Source: Alistipes sp. (GTDB lineage Bacteria > Bacteroidota > Bacteroidia > Bacteroidales > Rikenellaceae). Taken from it: a stretch of 14,948 nucleotides of DNA. Position numbers and translations under genes: made by a program. The notes beneath the pieces are model-generated. The model worked only from the letters and a program-made list of their open reading frames with translations. It did not search any database and had not been told where the DNA came from. Shown in pieces: positions 6,851 to 14,508 of the stretch; the first letter of the stretch is position 1; the number at the start of each line of letters is the position of its first letter. Location of the stretch: positions 1-14,948 of the forward strand of contig JAGBIR010000189.1 of NCBI GenBank assembly GCA_017934845.1. Direction: 5' to 3'.

Positions 6851-8074
6851 CTAATAGAGGAAGTTGTTAAACGGATAGCGTCCTGCGTGTATCTCACGAA
6901 CCATACCATAGAGGTCTGTACGCAACTTCTCGATATTGAGTCGCTCGGCTGCCGATATAAAGATACAGGGAGTGTTAGCCTTGGCAATCCAGCTCTTCTT
7001 AAGATCCTCCAACGACATATTTCGCTTTGTAGCAGGCGTAAGGTCATCCTCGTCCTTCTTGATGTAGGTATAAGCATCAATCTTGTTAAATACCAGATAC
7101 ACAGGCTTATCGCCCGCGCCAATATCGCGCAAAGTCTGCTTCACAACATCAATCTGCTCCTCGAAATTGGGGTGCGAGATATCGACAACGTGAATCAGCA
7201 AATCGGCCTCGCGCACCTCGTCGAGTGTAGATTTGAACGACTCGATAAGTTCGGTAGGCAATTTACGGATAAAACCTACGGTATCCGAGAGCAGGAACGG
7301 CAGATTATCGAACACCACTTTACGCACCGTAGTATCCAGCGTCGCAAAGAGTTTATTCTCGGCAAAAACCTCGCTCTTCGACACCAGATTCATCAACGTC
7401 GATTTGCCGACATTGGTATAGCCAACCAACGCCACGCGCACCATCGAGCCACGATTTGAACGCTGAACGGCCATCTGGCGGTCGATCTTCGTAAGCTCCT
7501 CCTTCAGTTTCGATATGCGGTTACGCACAATACGGCGGTCGGTCTCGATCTCGCGCTCACCGGCTCCACCACGCGTACCCGTACCTCCTCGCTGACGCTC
7601 AAGGTGGGTCCACATACCTGCCAAGCGGGGCAGCATATACTCATACTGCGCCAGCTGCACCTGCGTCTTTGCATAGGCAGTACGCGCGCGCGACATAAAT
7701 ATATCGAGAATAAGGCGTGTACGATCCAATAGTCGGCACGGCATAACCTTCTCGATATTACGCGTTTGCGAAGGCGAAAGCTCATCGTCGAAGATTACCA
7801 CATCGATCTCGTTTTCGGCACAATAGGCGGCAATCTCCTCCAACTTTCCGGGGCCCACATAGATGCGTGACGAGGGTTGCGGCAGGCGTTGAGTGAAGCG
7901 GCGTACGGTAACAATATCGGCTGTTTCAGCCAAAAACTCCAGTTCCGCGAGGAACTCCTCGGCCTGCTCGACGCTCTGCGAGTCGCGTATAACAGCCACT
8001 ACCACAGCGCGTTGGCGCACATCTTCAACTTCGACTTCTTGCTTGGGATTATTTTCGGTTTTAACTTTTGACAT
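6851..8074 (-). CDS. hflX: Ribosome-associated GTPase HflX
   Basis: This 407-residue GTPase belongs to the HflX family, which binds the large ribosomal subunit and splits or rescues stalled ribosomes. The N-terminal HflX domain includes PSSRIYVGPGKLEEI (residues 67-81) and the glycine-rich linker GGTGTRGGAGERE (163-175). The G domain has G1 GYTNVGKS (218-225), G3 DTVGF (264-268) and G4 NKID (330-333). The ATG at 8072-8074 is chosen: an in-frame TTG 27 nt further upstream would begin inside the loop of the preceding terminator. The preceding terminator ends only 6 nt before this ATG, leaving no room for a separate promoter in between. It is probably cotranscribed with upp downstream. Confidence 0.96.
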   Translation of the reverse strand: MSKVKTENNPKQEVEVEDVRQRAVVVAVIRDSQSVEQAEEFLAELEFLAETADIVTVRRFTQRLPQPSSRIYVGPGKLEEIAAYCAENEIDVVIFDDELSPSQTRNIEKVMPCRLLDRTRLILDIFMSRARTAYAKTQVQLAQYEYMLPRLAGMWTHLERQRGGTGTRGGAGEREIETDRRIVRNRISKLKEELTKIDRQMAVQRSNRGSMVRVALVGYTNVGKSTLMNLVSKSEVFAENKLFATLDTTVRKVVFDNLPFLLSDTVGFIRKLPTELIESFKSTLDEVREADLLIHVVDISHPNFEEQIDVVKQTLRDIGAGDKPVYLVFNKIDAYTYIKKDEDDLTPATKRNMSLEDLKKSWIAKANTPCIFISAAERLNIEKLRTDLYGMVREIHAGRYPFNNFLY

Positions 8075-8080
8075 AGGGAT

Positions 8081-8118
8081 AAAAAAAAAGTATCCCGCCA
8101 ATAAACATAGCGGGACAC
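8081..8118 (-). terminator. Rho-independent terminator between tonB and hflX
   Basis: On the minus strand the arms GTGTCCCGC (8118-8110) and GCGGGATAC (8098-8090) form a 9-bp stem with one G-U pair and an 11-nt loop, followed by nine T (8089-8081). It lies 12 nt after the tonB stop. The T-run ends just before the ATCCCT that precedes the hflX ATG. Confidence 0.9.
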
Positions 8119-8130
8119 TTATATTTAATA

Positions 8131-8817
8131 TTAGTTACGAATCTGGAACGCAACGGGCAAAGTAAAGCGTACGCGCACGGGCTGGTTACGCTGCTTACCG
8201 GGCTCCCACTTCGGTGAAGTATTCAATACACGGATAGCCTCCTCAGAGAGTGAGCGGTCGGGTGACTGCATAACCTCGATGTTTGTAAGAGTACCATCCT
8301 TCTCGATAACGAAAGTCAAAGTTACACGACCAGAGATACCGTTCTCCTGAGCGATCTGGGGATAGCGAAGACGCTTCTGTACCCACTCACGGAACTTCAT
8401 AAGATCACCACCCTGGAAAGTAGGCATCTTCTCAGCCTTGATGATCGGGGTATCCTCCTCGATCTCCTCCTCCTCCATTACAACGTAGTTAACGTCCATA
8501 TCAAGACCATCTACGAACTCCTCGAAAGAGATATCGGTCTTAACCTCGGTGTCGTTGGTTACGATGTCCAAGATGTCGTTGTAAACCTTGATCTCAACCT
8601 TCTGGGGGGGGGCGGGTGGCTTAAGCTCGTTACGAGTAATCTCAACGATCTCCTCCTCCACAATAACAACCTCCTGCTCTACCGCCTCAATACGATACTC
8701 CTTTGGAGCATACTTGAAAGCGGCAACCACGATCAACAATGAGATGATCAAGCCAATCTCAAGGAACAGACCTTTACGGTTCTGAAGATCTGCCTTCGGT
8801 GATTTTTTAATTTCCAT
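8131..8817 (-). CDS. tonB: Energy transducer TonB
   Basis: This 228-residue protein has the TonB layout: a short cytoplasmic N-terminus, one membrane anchor (about residues 17-34), a periplasmic linker, and a C-terminal TonB domain (about 130-228) that engages TonB boxes of outer-membrane receptors. The C-terminal domain shows MPTFQGGDLMKFREWVQK, the typical RYPQIAQENGISGRV, VIEKDGTLTNIEV and a final SPKWEPGKQRNQPVRVRFTL-type block. The linker is acidic and has only a short proline patch (KPPAPP, 66-71). That patch is encoded over a run of nine C on the coding strand (8604-8612). ExbB and ExbD genes are not adjacent in this window. A strong terminator follows; a roughly 200-nt leader precedes. 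Confidence 0.95.
   Translation of the reverse strand: MEIKKSPKADLQNRKGLFLEIGLIISLLIVVAAFKYAPKEYRIEAVEQEVVIVEEEIVEITRNELKPPAPPQKVEIKVYNDILDIVTNDTEVKTDISFEEFVDGLDMDVNYVVMEEEEIEEDTPIIKAEKMPTFQGGDLMKFREWVQKRLRYPQIAQENGISGRVTLTFVIEKDGTLTNIEVMQSPDRSLSEEAIRVLNTSPKWEPGKQRNQPVRVRFTLPVAFQIRN
8604..8612. repeat. Nine-base G/C homopolymer inside tonB
   Basis: Nine consecutive G on the plus strand (C on the coding strand) lie within the codons for the proline patch of the TonB linker. A one-base slip here would frameshift the protein before its C-terminal domain. Confidence 0.95.
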
Positions 8818-8853
8818 ACTAAAATTTTTATTTTTTCAATTTATATCGTCCTC

Positions 8854-8913
8854 TTATAGCCATTCCGGACTGCGACCATCCATTAAAATCTTGCGCAACC
8901 CGTTAGTCTTCAT
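8854..8913 (-). CDS. Candidate 19-residue leader ORF upstream of tonB
   Basis: This short ORF reads MKTNGLRKILMDGRSPEWL and stops at TAA 8854-8856, 36 nt before the tonB start. Its ATG lies within the last codons of the other leader ORF (8903-9001), in an overlapping ATGTGATGAAG sequence, which would allow coupled translation. The same frame stays open for about 26 more codons upstream, but no ATG is available there. No homologue is recognised. It could be a real small protein, a regulatory leader peptide, or chance. Confidence 0.3.
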   Translation of the reverse strand: MKTNGLRKILMDGRSPEWL

Positions 8914-9001
8914 CACATTCCAAGCGCGACCACGCGACCATTGCCATTGGCAAAACCCCGCATCTGCCTGAATACCAGCTACATAAACGTTTTACGCCCA
9001 T
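8903..9001 (-). CDS. Candidate 32-residue leader ORF upstream of tonB
   Basis: The ORF begins MGVKRLCSWYSGRCG and ends SRLECDED, with a stop at 8903-8905. Its ATG (8999-9001) is 21 nt after the -7 box at 9023-9030, the same promoter-to-start spacing seen for rlmN (21 nt) and the nucleoside kinase (20 nt). It overlaps the second leader ORF by 11 nt. It contains three cysteines and no clear membrane helix. The spacing is the only positive evidence for translation. Confidence 0.3.
   Translation of the reverse strand: MGVKRLCSWYSGRCGVLPMAMVAWSRLECDED
8941..8953. promoter_or_regulatory. Dyad TTGCCA-T-TGGCAA in the tonB leader
   Basis: A perfect 6-bp inverted repeat with a single central base. 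The arms are too close for an ordinary RNA hairpin, so a protein-binding site is possible. The half-site TTGGCAA recurs at 9019-9025, overlapping the start of the -7 box of the tonB leader. The function is unknown. Confidence 0.25.
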
Positions 9002-9022
9002 CTATGCACCCTGATCCTTTGG

Positions 9023-9030
9023 CAAATATA
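9023..9030 (-). promoter_or_regulatory. Probable -7 box for the tonB leader transcript
   Basis: On the minus strand the bases read TATATTTG, matching TAnnTTTG. This is the only such box found upstream of tonB, giving a leader of about 200 nt, unusually long next to the other genes here. The bases just after it (CCAAAGG) complete a TTTG-C-CAAA dyad over the promoter. Confidence 0.5.
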
Positions 9031-9084
9031 ATCATAAAATTTCAAAAAAGAGACTATAAACAAGAAAAATCTACAATTTTTTTT

Positions 9085-9092
9085 TACTTTTG
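9085..9092 (+). promoter_or_regulatory. Probable -7 promoter box for rlmN-rsmG
   Basis: TACTTTTG matches TAnnTTTG and ends 21 nt before the rlmN ATG. It follows a run of T, and no -33 TTTG is evident. The predicted leader is very short with no Shine-Dalgarno sequence. Confidence 0.65.
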
Positions 9093-9113
9093 TTGCCGTA
9101 GTAACTATTTTCT

Positions 9114-10154
9114 ATGTCACAAACAGAGAAACAACCCCTCTATGGAATGACGTTGGCGCAGCTGCAAGAGGTGTGCCAACAGCAGAATCTTCCTCGTTTT
9201 ACGGCGAAGCAGATAGCCCGTTGGCTCTATGTCAAACGAGTAAGCGACATCGAGCAGATGACCGATCTTTCGAAGGCGGCACGTCAAGCGCTGAGCGAGC
9301 AATACGAGCTCGGGCTGGAGAGTCCTTTGCGCGAAAGCATATCGGTTGATGGAACAAAAAAATATCTGTTCCGCACCCATCAGGGCCACTTTATCGAGTC
9401 GGCCTACATACCCGATGGTGAGCGCGCTACGTTGTGCGTATCGTCGCAGGCCGGATGCCGTATGGGTTGTCGTTTTTGCGCCACTGCACGACAGGGACTT
9501 CAGCACTCGCTCACTGCCGGTGAGATTATAAACCAGATATTCTCGATCCCCGACAGCGAACGACTGACAAACCTCGTGTTTATGGGTATGGGTGAGCCGC
9601 TCGACAACATCGAGAACGTGTTGAATGCCATCGAGATTCTTACCGCGCCGTGGGGTATGGCGTGGTCGCCTACGCGCATCACACTCTCGACGGCAGGCGT
9701 AGCAAAGGAGCTGGAACGATTCCTCAACTCAACGAAGGTTCATTTGGCCGTTAGTCTGCACAACCCCTTCCCCGAGGAGCGCAAAGAGATTATGCCCATC
9801 GAGAAGGCTTATTCGATTCGAGAGGTTGCCGACATACTGCGCCGCTACGACTTTACGGGGCAGCGTCGCGTATCGTTCGAGTATATCGTGATGGAGGGCT
9901 TGAACGACTCTCCGGCACACATCAAGGAGTTGTGTCGATTGCTGGATGGTATAAAGTGCCGCATCAACCTGATTCGATTCCACAAAATTCCCGATTCACC
10001 CTATTTCTCGCCTTGCGACGAGAAGATGATTCGTTTCCGCGACACATTGACTGCCAAGGGAATACAGACTACAATCCGAGCCTCGCGCGGCGAGGACATT
10101 CAGGCCGCCTGCGGTCTGCTCTCTACGGCCGAAAAGAGTAAAAAACAGGAGTAA
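9114..10154 (+). CDS. rlmN: Dual-specificity 23S rRNA/tRNA adenine-C2 methyltransferase RlmN
   Basis: This 346-residue radical-SAM enzyme methylates C2 of A2503 in 23S rRNA and A37 in some tRNAs. The CxxxCxxC cluster motif binding the 4Fe-4S centre is C115-C119-C122 in AGCRMGCRFC. The catalytic pair is present: the methyl-carrying cysteine C333 in RGEDIQAACG and a second cysteine C108 in LCVSSQ, in the spacing expected from E. coli RlmN (C355 and C118). GMGEPLDN (158-165) is the SAM-binding GGE-like motif. This distinguishes it from Cfr only by overall similarity and housekeeping context, which favour RlmN. It is followed 2 nt later by rsmG, so the two rRNA-modification genes form an operon. 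Confidence 0.95.
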   Translation: MSQTEKQPLYGMTLAQLQEVCQQQNLPRFTAKQIARWLYVKRVSDIEQMTDLSKAARQALSEQYELGLESPLRESISVDGTKKYLFRTHQGHFIESAYIPDGERATLCVSSQAGCRMGCRFCATARQGLQHSLTAGEIINQIFSIPDSERLTNLVFMGMGEPLDNIENVLNAIEILTAPWGMAWSPTRITLSTAGVAKELERFLNSTKVHLAVSLHNPFPEERKEIMPIEKAYSIREVADILRRYDFTGQRRVSFEYIVMEGLNDSPAHIKELCRLLDGIKCRINLIRFHKIPDSPYFSPCDEKMIRFRDTLTAKGIQTTIRASRGEDIQAACGLLSTAEKSKKQE

Positions 10155-10156
10155 AA

Positions 10157-10780
10157 ATGATAGCGATTATTGAAAAATATTTTCCCGATTTGAGTCAGCA
10201 GCAGAAGGAGCAATTTCGCGCTTTGTATGACCTGTATGCCGATTGGAATTCAAAGATAAACGTCGTCTCGCGCAAGGATTTCGACCAGCTCTACGTACGC
10301 CACATCCTGCACTCGCTTGCCATCGCAAAGGTCTGCAATTTTGAGGCGGGCGCACGCATCCTCGACGTTGGTTGCGGAGGAGGTTTTCCGAGTGTTCCGC
10401 TGGCGATTATGTTCCCCGAGGCACATATCGTCGCGGCCGACTCGATAGGAAAGAAAATCACCGTCGTAAAGGGCATTTGCGAGGGTGCTGGAATAAAAAA
10501 TATCGACGCTCGCAACACTCGCGTGGAGCAGATTACCGAAAAATTCGACTATGTGGTGTCGCGTGCCGTCACAGAGATGCCGACCTTCGTAAAATGGATA
10601 TGGGGGAAGATTGAGCGCGGCCAAAAGGGCTCGCTTGCTAATGGCATTCTCTACCTGAAGGGTGGAGATTTAACCGAAGAACTTGCCGCAACCAAGATGC
10701 CGTGGCAGGAGTTCCCGATTTCGGAGTTTTTCGAAGAGGAGTTTTTCGAGACCAAGAAGGTCGTTTACACCAAGAAATAG
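10157..10780 (+). CDS. rsmG: 16S rRNA (guanine527-N7)-methyltransferase RsmG
   Basis: This 207-residue SAM-dependent methyltransferase is of the GidB/RsmG family and modifies G527 in the 530 loop of 16S rRNA. The SAM-binding motif ILDVGCGGGFPSVPLAI is at residues 68-84, preceded by the family block NSKINVVSRKDF (31-42) and RHILHSL (48-54). A later VVSRAV at 133-138 is also conserved. Its length is normal for the family. The ATG lies 2 nt after the rlmN stop and there is no separate promoter, so it is cotranscribed. A strong hairpin follows 23 nt after the stop. Confidence 0.95.
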   Translation: MIAIIEKYFPDLSQQQKEQFRALYDLYADWNSKINVVSRKDFDQLYVRHILHSLAIAKVCNFEAGARILDVGCGGGFPSVPLAIMFPEAHIVAADSIGKKITVVKGICEGAGIKNIDARNTRVEQITEKFDYVVSRAVTEMPTFVKWIWGKIERGQKGSLANGILYLKGGDLTEELAATKMPWQEFPISEFFEEEFFETKKVVYTKK

Positions 10781-10803
10781 AGAAGAGGCTGTACGACAAG
10801 CGT

Positions 10804-10849
10804 AAATAACCCCCAAAAGTTTGGATAAAAAACTTTTTGGGGGTTATTT
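10804..10849. terminator. Bidirectional terminator between rsmG and the 5'-nucleotidase gene
   Basis: Long near-perfect inverted repeat: left arm 10804-10822 (AAATAACCCCC...), right arm 10830-10849 (...GGGGGTTATTT), with one extra base in the right arm and a 7-nt loop. The A/T-rich ends supply T-rich tails on both strands. It sits between the two convergent genes. Confidence 0.88.
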
Positions 10850-10886
10850 AGTTATGAGAACTTTTATCTCTTACCGGAATTCTTTA

Positions 10887-12320
10887 CTATTTTACTTTTT
10901 CAACGTGTTGCACAGGCTCGTTGGAGTAATCGATGGGCGAATTCTTGCGCAAATCGTTAATCAACATATCGGTCACAAGAACGCCCTCTGTAATAACATC
11001 CTCAGCCTCGAGCGATTGATAAGTAGAGTACATATAGTCACCCATAGCTACGCTATACGTTCTACCCTCATCAAGCCCTTCGAACTTCACATCGACAGCC
11101 TCGCCCGCGGCGTCAGTCAAAATAGTGTAAGGAATATTCGAAAAGAGATCGACACGATGCGACTCCTTAGGGTTATCGGTATCGTTATACTTCGCAATAA
11201 TCATCTGACGAAGTTGCTGTGGTGTCATCCTCATTGTATAGACTGTTGACGAGAATGGCTCCATACTGTAGATGTCGGCCGTACTAATCTGCTTCGATGG
11301 CATATGATCGAAACGTATTCCGCCTCGATGATACAGAGCAATATCCACACCCATATCGCGCTTAAACACATCGACAACCCAAGCCGCAAGGCCCACACGA
11401 TTAAGCAACTCTCGACTCTCGCCAAGCGGTGCGCTCAATGCCTCGTTGGCATACAATCGCTCTACCCACTCGGTATAGAACGTATCGGGCTCGTAATCAG
11501 CCAACGGAACGATATCATAGTCAATGCTCTTAATCTTCGTTCCCTTCATCGTAACACGCGTCACACCCACGCGTTTGCAATTATTTGCCGACTGGCCAAG
11601 CAACGTATTGCCGATAAGCGTATCGACCAGATTATGGGTATGACCGCATAAAATCAAGTCATAATCGTCGCACTCGTCTGCCAGCACGCGATCAATATTG
11701 TCACCCATGTGCGACAGCAAGACCAACACATCGCACTTGTCGCGCAACTCTGCACCATAAACAGCTGCAGTTTCGCGCGGGTCGGGGAAGGTAAGGCCCA
11801 CAAAGCTCTCATCCTTACCCGCAGGATGGTTATTGTGATCGTAGTTGGTCACGACTCCCACAACGCCGATTTTCACACCCTTGCGATTATAGATCTTATA
11901 GGGAGCAGGTTGCGGGAAAGTAATGGTGTCACTCAAGCAGTTAGCACACACGATATCGAACTCTGCCAAGCCGTTCATATAACCCAGATAGGCCTGACCG
12001 CTGTCAAATTCGTGATTTCCCAACGTTGCGACATCATAACCCAAACGGTTCATCATATCGATAATCGGACGACGAGGCTCCTCGGCCATATCGACATAAG
12101 CATTACCCGTCCAGCGATCACCAGAATCAACCAACAAAGTCGTTACCGTATCGCGGCAAGCCGCTACGGCCGTTGCCAATTTTGGAAAATTATCCACCTT
12201 GGCGTGCATATCCGTAGTTGAGATAATTACAAAGCTACGCTCCGAGATATGTCGCTCCCAAACCTTATAGGCAGCAAATACCACTACCAATGCAACAACG
12301 AGTAAAGTGATTTTTTTCAT
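10887..12320 (-). CDS. Membrane-anchored 5'-nucleotidase / UshA-like metallophosphatase
   Basis: This 477-residue protein has an N-terminal hydrophobic anchor (residues 4-20) with no lipobox cysteine, so it is either a signal peptide or an uncleaved anchor exposing the enzyme to the periplasm. The calcineurin-like phosphoesterase motifs are complete: D37-x-H39 in TTDMHAK, D68 in DSGDRW, N102-H103 in GNHEFD, H204 in LSHMGDN, and H227/H229 in GHTHN. From about residue 310 the 5_nucleotid_C domain follows, with YHRGGIR and a DIYSMEPFSSTVY block. Family members hydrolyse nucleotides or nucleotide sugars for salvage. The likely role is periplasmic dephosphorylation of nucleotides; the actual substrate is not readable. 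The start ATG is at 12318-12320. Confidence 0.9.
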   Translation of the reverse strand: MKKITLLVVALVVVFAAYKVWERHISERSFVIISTTDMHAKVDNFPKLATAVAACRDTVTTLLVDSGDRWTGNAYVDMAEEPRRPIIDMMNRLGYDVATLGNHEFDSGQAYLGYMNGLAEFDIVCANCLSDTITFPQPAPYKIYNRKGVKIGVVGVVTNYDHNNHPAGKDESFVGLTFPDPRETAAVYGAELRDKCDVLVLLSHMGDNIDRVLADECDDYDLILCGHTHNLVDTLIGNTLLGQSANNCKRVGVTRVTMKGTKIKSIDYDIVPLADYEPDTFYTEWVERLYANEALSAPLGESRELLNRVGLAAWVVDVFKRDMGVDIALYHRGGIRFDHMPSKQISTADIYSMEPFSSTVYTMRMTPQQLRQMIIAKYNDTDNPKESHRVDLFSNIPYTILTDAAGEAVDVKFEGLDEGRTYSVAMGDYMYSTYQSLEAEDVITEGVLVTDMLINDLRKNSPIDYSNEPVQHVEKVK

Positions 12321-12413
12321 AATCTTCCATTTTAATTATCTAACATTGAACCATATTTACCACAAAAGACAATATTTTTCGCTCGACAGACACTATTTTA
12401 TTTTTTACGAGTT

Positions 12414-12421
12414 CAAAGTTA
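12414..12421 (-). promoter_or_regulatory. Possible -7 box for the 5'-nucleotidase gene
   Basis: On the minus strand the bases read TAACTTTG, matching TAnnTTTG, 93 nt before the nucleotidase start. It is nearly back to back with the plus-strand box at 12435-12442. The gap 12321-12462 otherwise shows only AT-rich sequence. Confidence 0.45.
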
Positions 12422-12434
12422 CAAATAAATTAAT

Positions 12435-12442
12435 TATCTTTA
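12435..12442 (+). promoter_or_regulatory. Possible -7 box for the nucleoside kinase operon
   Basis: TATCTTTA differs from TAnnTTTG only in the last base and ends 20 nt before the chosen ATG at 12463, the spacing seen at rlmN. It supports the ATG at 12463 over upstream in-frame codons. Confidence 0.4.
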
Positions 12443-12462
12443 CACACCTTAATGATGGTTTT

Positions 12463-14130
12463 ATGTGGGAAAAAGTAAAAGTTTTTTGCGAGAACACCTC
12501 TTCGACAATAGAGGTGGAGATGGGTACATCGCTACTCGAGTTGCAGAGCATGCTGAATATATCGGGGCCTTACCCAATGCTGGCGGCCTATATCAACAAC
12601 CGTCTCAAAGAACTTAACTACAAGATTTTCAAACCGATGACGGTGCGTTTTATCGACATTACGCACTTCGAAGGCTATCGCGTCTATCAACGCACCATCT
12701 CGTTTATTCTGCAAAAAGCCGTATGGTCGCTGCGTCCTGAGACTAAATTCTACATTCGTCACACCGTCGGCCGAGGCTTCTATTGCGAATTTGCCGATGG
12801 TGTACCTACCGATATGCAGTTGGGTACACTGCGCCAACGTATGCAGGAGATTATCGATGCGCGCTATCCAATTAGCCGCCACAGACTGCTTACATCCGAG
12901 ATAAACGGCATTTACGAGAAGTTTGGCTTCGACGACAAGATTGCCCTGCTCAATACGCGCAAACGCCTCTACAGCGATATGTATCAGCTGGACGATATGG
13001 TCGGTTACTTCTATGGCGCACTAACGCCAGATACGGGCTACATCCATCTGTTTGATATTCGCCAATACTACAACGGCTTTTATGTTGCCCTGCCATCGCG
13101 CCTTGACCCCAACAAACTCGACTTCAACGTACACTGGGACAAGATGCTCGATGTATTCCACGAATACCATCAGTGGGTTGACATCATGGGCGTACCTACC
13201 GTAGGACAGCTCAACGACAAAATCCTCAAGGGCGAGTCGAGCGACCTTATAAAGATTGCCGAGGCCTTCCACGAGAAGAAAATTGCATCGATTGCCGATC
13301 AGATTTTCGAGGCTCACCGCTCTCGCGGAGTGCGTATGGCTCTGATTTCGGGCCCCTCGTCGAGCGGAAAGACCACGACATCGAAACGCTTGGGCATACA
13401 GTTGCGCATCTTGGGACTTGACCCCGTACTCATATCGCTCGACGACTACTTTGTAGATCGCGACAAGACTCCGCGCGACGAGAATGGTGACTATGACTTC
13501 GAGGCTCTGGAGGCTATCGATTTGGAGTTGCTCAACAGCGACTTGAAGCGTCTTACAGCAGGCGAGAGCGTAGAGGTACCACGCTACGACTTTATATCGG
13601 GTACGCGCAAATGGCATGAGAATCCGCTCAAGCTCAACGAGAACTCAATACTCATTATGGAAGGCATCCATGGCCTTAACCCGCGCCTTACTCCCAGCAT
13701 ACCGCGCGACAAGAAGTTCTGCATCTATGTTTCGTGCCTTACGTCGGTTACGATGGACAACCTCTCGCGCATTGCCACAACCGATAATCGCCTTTTGCGA
13801 CGCATCACTCGCGACTATGCAACACGCGGCAGCAACGCACTCGCTACGCTGCAACGCTGGCCGAGCGTACGCCGAGGCGAGGAGAAGCATATCTTCCCCT
13901 ATCAGGAGGAGGCCGACGTTATGTTCAACTCGTCGCTCTTCTACGAAATTTGCGTCTTGCGCCAAAAGGTGGAGCCTATCCTGCGCGAGGTACCCGACAC
14001 CGAGCCTGAATATGGCGAGGCACGCCGACTGCTGAAGTTCCTCGACAACTTCACTCCTATCGCGCCCGACGAGATACCACACACCTCTATCCTGCGCGAA
14101 TTTATCGGCGGTAGCAGTTTTAAGTATTAA
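12463..14130 (+). CDS. Nucleoside kinase with threonyl-tRNA-synthetase-like N-terminal domains
   Basis: This 555-residue protein is a fusion. Residues 1-65 resemble a TGS domain and residues about 75-200 resemble the second additional (editing-like) domain of ThrRS. From about 285 onward is a uridine kinase/phosphoribulokinase domain with Walker A GPSSSGKT (297-304), SLDDYF (325-330), RYDF (374-377) and an IMEGIHGLNP segment (398-407). The N-terminal part has HTVGRGFYCEF at 100-110. Such fusions are common in Bacteroidota and Firmicutes and are usually annotated as nucleoside kinase; uridine/cytidine phosphorylation is inferred. An in-frame ATG at 12307 lies inside the divergent nucleotidase gene and ahead of the promoter box, so the ATG at 12463 is preferred. 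ybjQ-like and gcvP follow on the same strand. Confidence 0.88.
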   Translation: MWEKVKVFCENTSSTIEVEMGTSLLELQSMLNISGPYPMLAAYINNRLKELNYKIFKPMTVRFIDITHFEGYRVYQRTISFILQKAVWSLRPETKFYIRHTVGRGFYCEFADGVPTDMQLGTLRQRMQEIIDARYPISRHRLLTSEINGIYEKFGFDDKIALLNTRKRLYSDMYQLDDMVGYFYGALTPDTGYIHLFDIRQYYNGFYVALPSRLDPNKLDFNVHWDKMLDVFHEYHQWVDIMGVPTVGQLNDKILKGESSDLIKIAEAFHEKKIASIADQIFEAHRSRGVRMALISGPSSSGKTTTSKRLGIQLRILGLDPVLISLDDYFVDRDKTPRDENGDYDFEALEAIDLELLNSDLKRLTAGESVEVPRYDFISGTRKWHENPLKLNENSILIMEGIHGLNPRLTPSIPRDKKFCIYVSCLTSVTMDNLSRIATTDNRLLRRITRDYATRGSNALATLQRWPSVRRGEEKHIFPYQEEADVMFNSSLFYEICVLRQKVEPILREVPDTEPEYGEARRLLKFLDNFTPIAPDEIPHTSILREFIGGSSFKY

Positions 14131-14151
14131 ACCTTCATAAAAACAGATAAA

Positions 14152-14475
14152 ATGATACTCACAACCACGCCCACCATAGAGGGCAGAACAATCGTCGAAT
14201 ACAAAGGCGTTATCTTTGGAGAAGTAATCGTAGGAGTGAACTTCCTGAAAGATTTTGCGGCAAGCATTCGCGATCTTATCGGAGGACGCTCAAACACCTA
14301 TGAGCAAGAGCTTGTCGAGGCTCGCCAGACAGCTATGGAGGAGTTGAAGGCACGCGCAATAGCAATGGGTGCCGATGCCGTCGTAGGGATAGATATCGAC
14401 TACGAGGTATTGGGACAAAACGGTGGTATGCTGATGGTTACAGCATCGGGTACAGCCGTAAAACTTGGATATTAA
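14152..14475 (+). CDS. YbjQ/UPF0145-family protein
   Basis: This small 107-residue cytoplasmic protein matches the YbjQ family (UPF0145, once called heavy-metal-binding). Features are the N-terminal beta-rich [19 protein letters not shown], the central helix with [24 protein letters not shown], and the closing TASGTAVKL. The family forms pentamers in crystal structures and its function is not established; the metal-binding label is an inference. It starts 21 nt after the kinase stop with a weak leader and ends 33 nt before gcvP, with no terminator in either gap, so it probably belongs to the same transcript. Length is typical. Confidence 0.92.
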   Translation: MILTTTPTIEGRTIVEYKGVIFGEVIVGVNFLKDFAASIRDLIGGRSNTYEQELVEARQTAMEELKARAIAMGADAVVGIDIDYEVLGQNGGMLMVTASGTAVKLGY

Positions 14476-14508
14476 TTATACAAATTAAACTATAAAAACC
14501 TAACAACG

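Noticed and set aside
8075..8101. Nine-residue extension of HflX starting from a TTG
   Set aside because: The codon is in the loop of the tonB terminator and the residues come from its stem and T-run; HflX proteins do not need it.
8941..9150. 69-codon plus-strand open frame leading into rlmN
   Set aside because: It overlaps the rlmN promoter and start in a different frame and has AT-rich, low-complexity content.
10821..11249. 142-codon plus-strand open frame opposite the 5'-nucleotidase
   Set aside because: It is the complement of a well-supported gene and starts in the terminator loop; no family signature.
12307..12462. 52-residue N-terminal extension of the nucleoside kinase
   Set aside because: It starts within the divergent nucleotidase gene, is Phe/Tyr/Ile-rich like AT-rich spacer, and lies mostly upstream of the promoter-like box.
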